This document shows, one piece after another, positions 7,316 to 13,905 of a stretch of 14,535 nt of DNA. A program made the position numbers and the translations under genes. Source of the stretch: JANPLN01 sp041736155. Its GTDB lineage: Bacteria; Bdellovibrionota; Bdellovibrionia; Bdellovibrionales; JAGQZY01. How positions within the stretch are numbered: position 1 is the first letter of the stretch; the number at the start of each line of letters is the position of its first letter. The notes below the pieces were generated by a model. It did no database searches. It worked only from the letters and a program-made list of their open reading frames with translations, and was not told where the DNA came from. The DNA lies in assembly GCA_041736155.1 (NCBI GenBank), contig JBGSUL010000056.1, positions 1 through 14,535 on the forward strand, given 5' to 3'.

Positions 7316-8281
7316 TTAGTGTCCAAGAACGTAAGCGAAAATCAACGGAGCTACGATGGTCGCGTCCGACTCAATCATGAATTTGGGAGATTCCATCTCT
7401 AACTTCCCCCACGAAATTTTCTCAGTGGGCTCGGCACCCGAGTAAGAACCGTAGCTTGTTGTGGAATCGGAAATTTGGCAAAAATAATTCCACTTAGGAA
7501 CTTCTTTTTTCAAATCCTGCTCGATCATCGGCACTACACAAATAGGGAAATCGCCAGCGATCCCGCCGCCAATTTGGAAGAAACCTACGCCGTGTTTTCC
7601 TGCGGCTTGTTGGTACCACTCGGACAAGCGGATCATGTACTCGATTCCGTTTTTCATGGCACCCGTTTTCACTTTGCCTTCGATACAGCGACCCGCAAAG
7701 ATATTTCCTAAGGTAGAGTCTTCCCATCCAGGAACAACCATAGGAAGATTTTTTTCAGCGGCAGCGAGCAGCCATGAATTTTTAGGATCAATTTGATAGT
7801 ATTGTTTTAAATCGCCATTTAAGAGAATTTTGTAAAAGTATTCGTGAGGAAAATAGCTTTTCCCTTGAGCACTGGCATCATCCCAGAGTTTGATAATGCT
7901 TTTTTCAATGCGGCGGATCGCTTCTTCTTCAGGAATGCACGTGTCAGTGACACGGTTCATATGTTTATCGAGAAGTTTGTAATCGTCTTCTTGAGTGCAG
8001 TAGCGCCAGTTGGGAATTCGCGCATAGTGCTCATGGGCGACGAGATTAAACACATCTTCTTCGAGATTGGCACCCGTACAGCTGATGGCGTGGACTTTAT
8101 CTTGACGAATCATTTCGGCGAGGATTTTTCCCATCTCCGCAGTGCTCATCGCGCCAGCCAAAGTGATCATCATTTTGTTGCCAGTTTCCACGTGTTTTTT
8201 GTAGCCACGGGCCGCGTCTTTTAAAGTCGCCGCATTGAAGTGAAGATAGTACTTTTCGATAAAGTCAGTAATGGTTGACAT
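7316..8281 (-). CDS. Deoxyhypusine synthase-like protein
   Basis: A 321-residue member of the deoxyhypusine synthase fold family, which uses NAD to move a 4-aminobutyl group from spermidine onto an amine. Visible landmarks are a TLAGAMSTAEMG segment (40-51), SCTGANLEED (67-76), GGGIAGDFP (238-246) and GSYSGAEPTEKISWGK (278-293), with the lysine that forms the covalent intermediate at Lys293, Trp291 and Glu287. Aligned by eye to the human enzyme, its Asp316 is replaced by Tyr280 and the KHHI motif by AGDF, so the active-site histidine is absent. Bacteria lack eIF5A, so homospermidine or another polyamine reaction is more likely than hypusine formation (inference). AAGGGG precedes the ATG by 5 bases. 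It lies 32 bases after the Ppx/GppA gene, probably on the same mRNA. Confidence 0.85.
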   Translation of the reverse strand: MSTITDFIEKYYLHFNAATLKDAARGYKKHVETGNKMMITLAGAMSTAEMGKILAEMIRQDKVHAISCTGANLEEDVFNLVAHEHYARIPNWRYCTQEDDYKLLDKHMNRVTDTCIPEEEAIRRIEKSIIKLWDDASAQGKSYFPHEYFYKILLNGDLKQYYQIDPKNSWLLAAAEKNLPMVVPGWEDSTLGNIFAGRCIEGKVKTGAMKNGIEYMIRLSEWYQQAAGKHGVGFFQIGGGIAGDFPICVVPMIEQDLKKEVPKWNYFCQISDSTTSYGSYSGAEPTEKISWGKLEMESPKFMIESDATIVAPLIFAYVLGH

Positions 8282-8313
8282 GAATCCCCTTCGGTTATGT
8301 ACAAAAGGAGGAT

Positions 8314-9222
8314 TTACCGCAGAAGTCGCAGTTCTTCAAGAATGACGCCATCTTTTATGCCCACCCCTGGTATTTTTAAAGAATCACAGAAGGCGGTCTG
8401 CAAAAAATAGATGCAAAGTACGATGGCCGGAATGATCACATCGGCTTGGTCGCCCTTGAGATCGAACATTTTCATGCGTTTTCCGAGGGAAAAAGGGGTC
8501 AGCACATCATACATTTTGATCAGGTCCTGCAGATGGACCTCTTTGGGGTCTGAGCCCTCTAGGATGAAGCCATTGACCTTGCCCATGCGTTCGATGTTGC
8601 CACCGATGCCCACGCAGAAATCAAAAGGCATCTTAAAATCACGAATGTAGGCAAGGGCCTCTTTGAGTAGGGGCTCGAGAGACTTAATTTGATTGTGGTA
8701 TTCCTCGATGTTGTCTTTCATTGCGCTGATCAGTCGCACAGTGCCGAGTGGGAAGCTTTTTCCGCGAAAGATTTCGCCCTTTTGCACAGCGACGAGCTCT
8801 ACGCTACCTCCACCAATGTCGATCAGAAGAGCATTATCTTTTTTAAGGTCCATCTCATTGCGAATGGCCTTAAAAACCAATTCAGATTCCCGATCGCCAC
8901 TGATCACATCCACATGGATGCCCGACTCTTCAGCAAGGCGTTTGATGACTTCTTTTTGGTTTTTTGCATCGCGCATAGCGCTGGTGGCTATGGCTTTGAT
9001 GACGTCGACACGATGTTCTTCGGCAATTTTTTTAAAACGTTTAAAGGCGAGGGCGGTCTCTTGTAAAAGTCCTGGGGAAATTTTCCCATCATTAAAAACA
9101 TCGGCTCCCAAACGAATGGACTCGCGGTGTTTATAGAGGACTTCGAAACCATTTCCTTTGTCCTTAGCAATGGCAAGGCGGATGGCATTGGAGCCCATAT
9201 CAATAACGGCAACTCTCGGCAT
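8314..9222 (-). CDS. Ppx/GppA-family phosphatase, short form
   Basis: A 302-residue protein of the ASKHA (actin-like ATPase) fold that covers only the Ppx-GppA catalytic domain, without the C-terminal HD-type region of longer exopolyphosphatases. Motifs in order: DMGSNAIRL (8-16, phosphate loop), ATSAMRDAKN (79-88), ISGDRESE (107-114, with the catalytic-type Glu112), DIGGGSVEL (135-143, second phosphate loop) and GTVRL (160-164). It should release terminal phosphate from polyphosphate or hydrolyse pppGpp; sequence alone does not separate these. The short form is common in many bacteria. With ppk in the same window, polyphosphate turnover is the natural reading. No Shine-Dalgarno sequence precedes the ATG; a -10-like TATACT ends 6 bases before it. 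The DHS-like gene follows. Confidence 0.92.
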   Translation of the reverse strand: MPRVAVIDMGSNAIRLAIAKDKGNGFEVLYKHRESIRLGADVFNDGKISPGLLQETALAFKRFKKIAEEHRVDVIKAIATSAMRDAKNQKEVIKRLAEESGIHVDVISGDRESELVFKAIRNEMDLKKDNALLIDIGGGSVELVAVQKGEIFRGKSFPLGTVRLISAMKDNIEEYHNQIKSLEPLLKEALAYIRDFKMPFDFCVGIGGNIERMGKVNGFILEGSDPKEVHLQDLIKMYDVLTPFSLGKRMKMFDLKGDQADVIIPAIVLCIYFLQTAFCDSLKIPGVGIKDGVILEELRLLR

Positions 9223-9228
9223 AAAAAA

Positions 9229-9256
9229 AGTATAATGGGCTATCTAAAGAACGCAA
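9229..9256 (-). promoter_or_regulatory. Promoter abutting the Ppx/GppA start (leaderless type)
   Basis: TATACT (complement of 9229-9234) and the weaker TTGCGT (complement of 9251-9256) are separated by 16 bases. Six T separate the -10 element from the ATG at 9222, so transcription would begin at or within a base or two of the start codon. The lack of any purine-rich ribosome site in the gap agrees with this. Confidence 0.45.
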
Positions 9257-9283
9257 GAAAATGATTGCAGCCGCGGCGTCCTT

Positions 9284-9808
9284 TTAAAAAAGGATGCCGA
9301 AGCGGATGTGGTGCATAGTCGGATCGACGCTATCCAAAATTCTTTGAACTGCGTATTCAATACTCATTTGTGCATTGGATGTTCTAAACAGTCGCACACC
9401 GACAAAACCACCGACCATAAATCCCGAAGCGTCTGGGACACGATCGATATGCGCGTAACCATAACCAAATTCAGCGCCGATGACGGGTGAAATATCAGAG
9501 GTGAGTAGGAACCAAGCACCACCCAGTGATCCCGAAAGCCAATTGCCCTCATTTTTTGAGGCGAGTGCGCCATCCACGTTCAAACGAATTTCGGCGTGCG
9601 TGCTGGGCTCCCAGTGGTAACCGAAATGAAGAGAATAGAAAAGATCATCGTTGTTCATGTCATTGGCAAAAGCGGGTCCAAAAGAAATGCTGGTGAGGCT
9701 TAAGGACTCCACGCGGGTGATGACTTGTTTCTGTTCTTCGTAGGATATATTACCCACTTCTTGAGCGTGAGAAAAAGATAGAAAAAGCGAAAAAACCAAG
9801 TGCAACAT
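9284..9808 (-). CDS. Small outer-membrane beta-barrel protein
   Basis: A 174-residue protein that I cannot assign to a named family. It has a short hydrophobic signal (LVFSLFLSFSHA, cleavage likely before Gln16), although the n-region lacks a basic residue. The remainder alternates polar and hydrophobic residues in stretches such as FYSLHFGYHWE, AEIRLNVDGAL, GSLGGAWFLL, GAEFGYGYAHI, FMVGGFVGVRLF and MSIEYAVQRI, and the chain ends in RFGILF. A terminal Phe is the usual signature for outer-membrane insertion, so an eight-stranded barrel is likely. The ATG at 9808 is chosen because AAGGAG sits 7 bases upstream; a GTG at 9814 is also in frame. It lies 37 bases after argH and is probably cotranscribed, with no evident link to arginine synthesis. 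Confidence 0.72.
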   Translation of the reverse strand: MLHLVFSLFLSFSHAQEVGNISYEEQKQVITRVESLSLTSISFGPAFANDMNNDDLFYSLHFGYHWEPSTHAEIRLNVDGALASKNEGNWLSGSLGGAWFLLTSDISPVIGAEFGYGYAHIDRVPDASGFMVGGFVGVRLFRTSNAQMSIEYAVQRILDSVDPTMHHIRFGILF

Positions 9809-9845
9809 AGACACTCTCCTTGTTGCAAACGTCTTACAACTCTAT

Positions 9846-11189
9846 TTAGACGATGCCTAGGGAAAGTTTTTCAATGGCTTCGAGAGCGGTTTTACGGCTT
9901 GTGCCGCCCGTTTGGCTTCGTAATTCCACCGATTCGGCAAAATCAAATTGTTTTGCATCTTGTTTGTTTGAGGCAAAAAATTCATGAATTTGCTGACCTT
10001 TCTGTTCGGCTTGCTGAATGGCCGTCGCAACTTTGATGTAGGCTTCGCGGAAAGTGCTGCTTTCGGCAAAAGAGTTGGCCACTTCAGTAGCTAAAATATG
10101 TCCCTTGTTAAGCAAGGCTTGCAGAGGTTTTTCATCCACTTTCAGACCAGCGGTAAAGGGTGTTAAAACGGTGAGGCACGCGCGCAACTCATCCAATGAG
10201 GTAAGGAAGGTGCGCTTGAGTTCATGGATATCACTGCCATAGCTGGGAGTCACAGAGCGCATGAGAACGAGGCCTTCTTGTGCGGCGGTGATCACTCTCG
10301 CCATTTTTGCGCGAACAAGCTCGGGCACATCGGGATTGCGCTTATTAGGCATAATCGAACTGCCTGTGGACCAGTCGTGAGGAAGTTGCAACACTTTGAT
10401 GCCCGATGAAGACCAAAAAAGCACATCTTCGCAGTAGCGGCTTAAGTGGAGACCTAAAAGAGAAAAACTTTGCAACGTGCTGAGCATATAATCGCGGTCA
10501 CTGACCGCATCGTAGGAATGTTGCAAGGGCTGAGAAAAACCCAAACGTGTAGCCAACTTTTGCAAATCCAAAGTGAGATGAGTTCCCGCAAAAGCTGCGG
10601 CTCCTAAGGGAAGGGATTCGAGGCATTCTTTTTTGTTTTTATCTAAACGCTGAAGATCGCGCTTGAGGGCAAACCCGTGCGCCGAAAAAAGATGACCAAA
10701 ACGCAAAGGCTGACCAAATTGCATATGGGTCATGCCGGGAGAAAGCACATCAATCCAAGTGCGGCTGCGCTCTTGGATGGCCAAAATCCATTTTTGAATC
10801 AAAGGCTCAATGGCGACGATTTCATCGTGAACAAAAAGACGTAATGTGCTGGCAATCAAATCATTGCGTGAGCGACCAGTATGTATTTTTTTACCGAGTT
10901 CGCCCAACTCCTGAGTCATAAATCGTTCCAGATTCATGTGAATGTCTTCGTCGGAAACTTGCCAATCAAATTGGTTGGTCTCAATGAGATGTAGAGCTTT
11001 ATCCAAGCCTTTGATCAAATCTTGGCATTCTTTGTCAGTTAAAACACCGGCTTCTTGCAGAGCTTGCGCCCAGGCTTTTTGCACACGGATTTCTTGTCGA
11101 TAGAGACGGGTGTCTACATCGAGACCCTGTGTAAATGCAAACAGAGTCCCGTTGTCAGCCGTGTTGATTTCGGTGTTTAAAACTTTCAT
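9846..11189 (-). CDS. argH: Argininosuccinate lyase
   Basis: A 447-residue enzyme of the fumarase/aspartase superfamily that splits argininosuccinate into arginine and fumarate, the last step of arginine synthesis. Conserved pieces are EDIHMNLE (81-88), HTGRSRND (103-110), THMQFGQP (154-161), the central AAFAGTHL region (198-205) and the mobile signature loop GSSIMPNKRNPD (276-287) that carries the catalytic serine. The C-terminus has GGTS (428-431) as expected. The usual N-terminal LWGGRF is not recognisable: the corresponding stretch reads LFAFTQG (16-22), so this is a somewhat divergent member. The ATG overlaps the argG stop by four bases (ATGA), so the two are translated together. The small outer-membrane protein gene follows. 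Confidence 0.95.
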   Translation of the reverse strand: MKVLNTEINTADNGTLFAFTQGLDVDTRLYRQEIRVQKAWAQALQEAGVLTDKECQDLIKGLDKALHLIETNQFDWQVSDEDIHMNLERFMTQELGELGKKIHTGRSRNDLIASTLRLFVHDEIVAIEPLIQKWILAIQERSRTWIDVLSPGMTHMQFGQPLRFGHLFSAHGFALKRDLQRLDKNKKECLESLPLGAAAFAGTHLTLDLQKLATRLGFSQPLQHSYDAVSDRDYMLSTLQSFSLLGLHLSRYCEDVLFWSSSGIKVLQLPHDWSTGSSIMPNKRNPDVPELVRAKMARVITAAQEGLVLMRSVTPSYGSDIHELKRTFLTSLDELRACLTVLTPFTAGLKVDEKPLQALLNKGHILATEVANSFAESSTFREAYIKVATAIQQAEQKGQQIHEFFASNKQDAKQFDFAESVELRSQTGGTSRKTALEAIEKLSLGIV

Positions 11190-12397
11190 AAGTCTTTAGT
11201 AGCCGAATTCACTTGTCCCGATTGCCACTGAGCAAAAGTGAGCACGCGGCTCCAATCTTTAGCCGCTTTGTTGAGACCATAAGTATCTTCTTCAAAACTC
11301 ACGATTTTTTCACTGTACAAAGAGTAAGGGCTTTCGCGTTTGGTGATAAATGCTTGGCCTTGTCCCAACTTCATGCCGACAGTGCCGGTGAGTTTTTTGC
11401 CCGCTTCGGTAAAGTACGCGTCTAAGTTGGTGCGTGCATCCGAGTGCCAAAGGCCTTCGTAGACCAGATTGCCATAAATCGTAGAGAGATACTGAGTGGT
11501 CGCATGAACATCGCGCGTCCAAACGATTTGTTTCAGATTCATGAGACCTTTTTGTAAAAGAGTCCCGCCCGGTGTTTCGTAAATCCCACGACTTTTAACG
11601 CCAGTCACACGCTCTTCCACGATGTCGACAAGGCCAATGCCATGGCGTCCGCCGATTTCATTCAGCTGAGTCAACATTTGTGAAGGTGTCAGTTTTTTAC
11701 CGTTGAGACTGACCGGTACGCTCGATTCAAAACCGAGAGTGATGTTGGTGAAGTCTTTGGAAACTTTTGCGGGTGGTTTGATAAACTGAAAAATTTCTTC
11801 TTCGTCGTAAGGTTGAGAAATATCTTCGAGAATGCCGCCCTCTGAAGAATTGTGGAAAAGATTGGCATCCACACTGTAGCGCGGGTTCACTTCACCGGCG
11901 TAATCCACATTGTTCTTTTTCAAATAGTTAATTAAATCTTGGCGGCCTTTGTATTCCCAAATTTTCCACGGCGCGATCACTTCGATATCTGGTGTGAGAT
12001 AAGCCCAGGCCCGTTCAAAACGAATTTGATCATTACCTTTGCCAGTGGCGCCGTGAGCGATGGCTTGCGCTCCAGTTTTTTTAGCGTAATAGGCAACGCG
12101 CTCGCCGATCAACGGGCGGGCGATGGCTGTGCCAAGAAGATATTCACTTTGATAAAGTGCTCCCGAACGCAATAGAGGGAAAACATAGTCTTTTGCAAAA
12201 GTGTCTTTGAGATCTTCAAAAATAAAATCAGAGGCGCCAAGATATTCAGCGCGTTCTTTGAGAGTTTTTTCCGAAGGTAAATTTCCCACATCACAACAAT
12301 AAGCGACCACATCTGCGTCGTAGTTTTGGCGTAACCAAAGGACGATGGCCGAAGTATCTAATCCGCCAGAAAATGCGAGAACGATTTTCTTTTTCAC
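11186..12397 (-). CDS. argG: Argininosuccinate synthase
   Basis: A 403-residue cytosolic enzyme joining citrulline and aspartate with ATP hydrolysis to AMP. The N-type ATP pyrophosphatase loop AFSGGLDTS is at 8-16, HGATGKGNDQIRFE at 115-128, and YSVDANLFHNSSEGGILED at 174-192, all as in the family. The start is a GTG at 12397 with GGAGG four bases upstream. An upstream ATG at 12511 is in frame, but its extension covers the predicted promoter and adds 38 residues before the first strand, so I reject it. It overlaps argH by four bases. No argB, C, D or J is in the window, and the gene next to it in divergent orientation encodes a deiminase that could make citrulline from arginine. Confidence 0.95.
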   Translation of the reverse strand: MKKKIVLAFSGGLDTSAIVLWLRQNYDADVVAYCCDVGNLPSEKTLKERAEYLGASDFIFEDLKDTFAKDYVFPLLRSGALYQSEYLLGTAIARPLIGERVAYYAKKTGAQAIAHGATGKGNDQIRFERAWAYLTPDIEVIAPWKIWEYKGRQDLINYLKKNNVDYAGEVNPRYSVDANLFHNSSEGGILEDISQPYDEEEIFQFIKPPAKVSKDFTNITLGFESSVPVSLNGKKLTPSQMLTQLNEIGGRHGIGLVDIVEERVTGVKSRGIYETPGGTLLQKGLMNLKQIVWTRDVHATTQYLSTIYGNLVYEGLWHSDARTNLDAYFTEAGKKLTGTVGMKLGQGQAFITKRESPYSLYSEKIVSFEEDTYGLNKAAKDWSRVLTFAQWQSGQVNSATKDL

Positions 12398-12455
12398 AAA
12401 ACCTCCATAAAATAGAAAAGCCGTAGCGAGCCGCCAGGCTGCAAGTTTTATCAGG

Positions 12456-12483
12456 GTTATACTCTTCTTCTTTTGAATGTAAA
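12456..12483 (-). promoter_or_regulatory. Promoter of argGH
   Basis: TTTACA (complement of 12478-12483) and TATAAC (complement of 12456-12461) lie 16 bases apart, each one base off consensus. The start would be near 12449, leaving a leader of about 50 bases that contains GGAGG before the GTG. I saw no convincing ARG box. A small AGCC/GGCT hairpin lies in the leader, but a regulatory role is not supported. Confidence 0.55.
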
Positions 12484-12532
12484 TTGGAATTATTGAGGGA
12501 ATACCGAGCACTATTGTGGCGCGTTGTGTTTT

Positions 12533-12559
12533 TTGTAACTTTTACACCATAGGTAAAAT
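12533..12559 (+). promoter_or_regulatory. Weak promoter candidate for the deiminase gene
   Basis: TTGTAA (12533-12538) and TAAAAT (12554-12559) are separated by 15 bases, shorter than ideal. This is the best pair seen upstream of the gene. It would give a leader of about 85 bases that contains an unused strong ribosome-binding sequence. Confidence 0.25.
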
Positions 12560-12599
12560 ATTCAAGGAATCATTGATTTGACCCTTCCAAAGGAGGAAC

Positions 12600-12635
12600 T
12601 TGGCTCCACATCTGTCTCAAAATGAGGCGGTCTAA
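12600..12635 (+). other. Possible 11-codon leader ORF
   Basis: AAAGGAGG (12589-12596), the strongest Shine-Dalgarno in the window, is 3 bases upstream of a TTG that opens an 11-codon frame (MAPHLSQNEAV). Its TAA at 12633-12635 directly abuts an ATG at 12636, which is in frame with the deiminase. The spacing is short and the start codon rare, so this may be chance. The real deiminase start at 12651 has its own G-rich site. Confidence 0.2.
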
Positions 12636-12650
12636 ATGGGGGGAATATTT

Positions 12651-13751
12651 ATGAAACACGTTATCCTACTTTTTGTATCGTTAATATCTTGGTCTGCGTG
12701 GGGCGCAGCACCTATCCACGGTTATACACCTGAGCAGAGCCAGTTTATGGCCAAAGAAAACCAAAAAACCGCAGCCAATGAGTTTATGCGAGGTCTACTG
12801 ACACCTTGGCAAGGCCAAATGGCGTCGGTGAACGTGGATCGTGTGCCGTTTGCTGAGTACGATCAAGTGGGTTACATCATTTTTAATGATGGTTCGGATT
12901 TTAATGCACTCGAGATTAAAAAATCCATCGCAAAAAACCTTCCCGAAGGCGTAACGCTGGTGATTTACACAGGCAACACGGACAAAAATTATCAAAACAG
13001 AATTTTCACTCTGTTCACTAAAGATCTCCCTGCAGATCGTGTAAAAGTTGTTTATTTACCAGACGGGGAGAGTGGTTTTTGGGCACGAGATGGCGTACCT
13101 GTACCGAGCTGGACACTGGATGTTTCAGGAAGCAAAGTTTTTACGGTGGTAGATGCTAAGTACTATTATCCGTTCGAGCCAGATCAAACTGTGAGCGAAA
13201 TGTTTAGTGCTGAACTGGTCAGCCATGACTACTATCATGAGGGCGGAAACTTTTTAGCCAATTCTTTGGGCGAGTGTTTTGTGGTGGACAACGAACGCGC
13301 CGTGAAAGTTCCAGATGCAGTATTCCTCGAAAAATATGGTTGCCAAAAAACCATTCGTTTCCCACACATCAAGGGTATTGGTCATATCGATGAGTCAGTC
13401 AAATTGATCAACGATCGTTTGGCTCTCACTGATGACGCGAGCTACGCCAAAATCTTAAGAGACAATGGTCTGACAGTAAACATGCTGCCACGTCCGCAAA
13501 ATCAGTATGAAACCTACGTCAATTCCTTGTATGTGAATGGTACACTGTTTTTACCAGTCTTTTCACAAGCAGGCGACGCGGACGCGATTCAACTTTACGA
13601 GAGTTTCGGTTACAAGGTGATCCCGTTAAACTCATCATCACTTTCTAATGACGGCCTGGGTTCCATCCATTGCATCACCATGGCATACCCACCCGTTGAG
13701 TTTAAAGTCCTCCTCAGCCAAACAGGCGGAACAGAAGTTACACCGAAGTAA
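12651..13751 (+). CDS. Secreted agmatine/peptidyl-arginine deiminase-family enzyme
   Basis: A 366-residue guanidine-group-modifying hydrolase of the PAD_porph type, which converts arginine groups or agmatine to citrulline or carbamoyl forms plus ammonia. Expected active-site segments are present: FWARDGV (143-149; Arg146, Asp147), HEGGN (196-200), GIGHIDE (242-248; His245, Asp247), the segment from YETYVNSLYVNG to LPVF, and SIHCIT (338-343) with the nucleophile Cys341. Unlike cytosolic AguA, it starts with a signal peptide (MKHVILLFVSLISWSAWGA, cleavage near Ala19). It should therefore be periplasmic or secreted, like the Porphyromonas enzyme acting on protein arginine. The ATG at 12651 follows GGGGGG by 7 bases; an ATG at 12636 would add five residues before the signal. 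It is divergent from argGH and ends 52 bases before an intrinsic terminator. Substrate is undecided. Confidence 0.85.
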   Translation: MKHVILLFVSLISWSAWGAAPIHGYTPEQSQFMAKENQKTAANEFMRGLLTPWQGQMASVNVDRVPFAEYDQVGYIIFNDGSDFNALEIKKSIAKNLPEGVTLVIYTGNTDKNYQNRIFTLFTKDLPADRVKVVYLPDGESGFWARDGVPVPSWTLDVSGSKVFTVVDAKYYYPFEPDQTVSEMFSAELVSHDYYHEGGNFLANSLGECFVVDNERAVKVPDAVFLEKYGCQKTIRFPHIKGIGHIDESVKLINDRLALTDDASYAKILRDNGLTVNMLPRPQNQYETYVNSLYVNGTLFLPVFSQAGDADAIQLYESFGYKVIPLNSSSLSNDGLGSIHCITMAYPPVEFKVLLSQTGGTEVTPK

Positions 13752-13765
13752 TCAGCGCCATTGAA

Positions 13766-13783
13766 GGACGACATATGTCGTCC
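13766..13783. repeat. 18-bp perfect palindrome
   Basis: GGACGACATATGTCGTCC is self-complementary over its full length. It lies 15 bases after the deiminase stop, and its right arm forms the beginning of the first dispersed repeat copy. It may be a protein-binding site or a degenerate inverted pair of repeat ends. Confidence 0.6.
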
Positions 13784-13802
13784 TGAGCGAACCGAAGAAC
13801 CT
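13777..13802 (+). repeat. Dispersed repeat, copy 1 (divergent)
   Basis: This copy matches the repeat at 13875-13901 at 21 of 26 positions, sharing GTC-x-TCCTGAGCG and CGAAG. It is the most divergent of the three clear copies and lies between the deiminase stop and its terminator, in the same orientation as the others. Confidence 0.6.
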
Positions 13803-13830
13803 AAAAGGGAGTTTACAAACTCCCTTTTTT
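13803..13830 (+). terminator. Intrinsic terminator after the deiminase gene
   Basis: AAAAGGGAGTT and AACTCCCTTTT form an 11-bp stem with the tetraloop TACA, followed by further T. The flanking A and T runs make it usable in both directions. It separates the deiminase gene from the ferredoxin gene at 13906. Confidence 0.85.
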
Positions 13831-13874
13831 CCGACATTTTATGAAAAACTCTCGTTCACTTGAGTAAAGCTTCT

Positions 13875-13901
13875 CGTCATCCTGAGCGGAGCGAAGGATC
13901 T
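13875..13901 (+). repeat. Dispersed repeat, copy 2
   Basis: The core CCTGAGCGGAGCGAAGG is flanked by CGTCAT and ATCT. ATCCT and AGGAT at its ends can pair as a short hairpin. It ends 4 bases before the ferredoxin ATG, and its GAAGGA (13893-13898) is the only ribosome-binding sequence for that gene. Motifs of this type recur between genes in many bacteria, from memory. Confidence 0.75.
13893..13898 (+). promoter_or_regulatory. Ribosome binding site contributed by repeat copy 2
   Basis: GAAGGA is 7 bases upstream of the ATG at 13906, ideal spacing. It lies entirely inside the dispersed repeat and on the 3' arm of its potential ATCCT/AGGAT hairpin, so pairing could mask it. Confidence 0.6.
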
Positions 13902-13905
13902 ATGT

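Noticed and set aside
8693..9136. 147-codon + strand frame opposite the Ppx/GppA gene
   Set aside because: Its low-complexity Ser/Arg-rich translation is the reverse of the conserved phosphatase motifs, so it is a shadow.
9276..9300. Terminator after the small outer-membrane protein gene
   Set aside because: TCCTTTT/AAAAGGA overlaps the stop codon, has only a two-base loop, and lacks a following T-run.
12413..12450. Attenuator or riboswitch in the argG leader
   Set aside because: Only a four-base-pair AGCC/GGCT hairpin can be seen, with no competing structure and no leader peptide rich in arginine.
12398..12511. N-terminal extension of argG from the ATG at 12511
   Set aside because: It lies over the predicted -35/-10 and leader, and the family begins right before the SGGLDTS loop, which fits the GTG at 12397 with GGAGG.
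13841..13867. Eight-codon frame between terminator and repeat copy 2
   Set aside because: No ribosome site and no sign of conservation; its stop precedes the repeat by chance.
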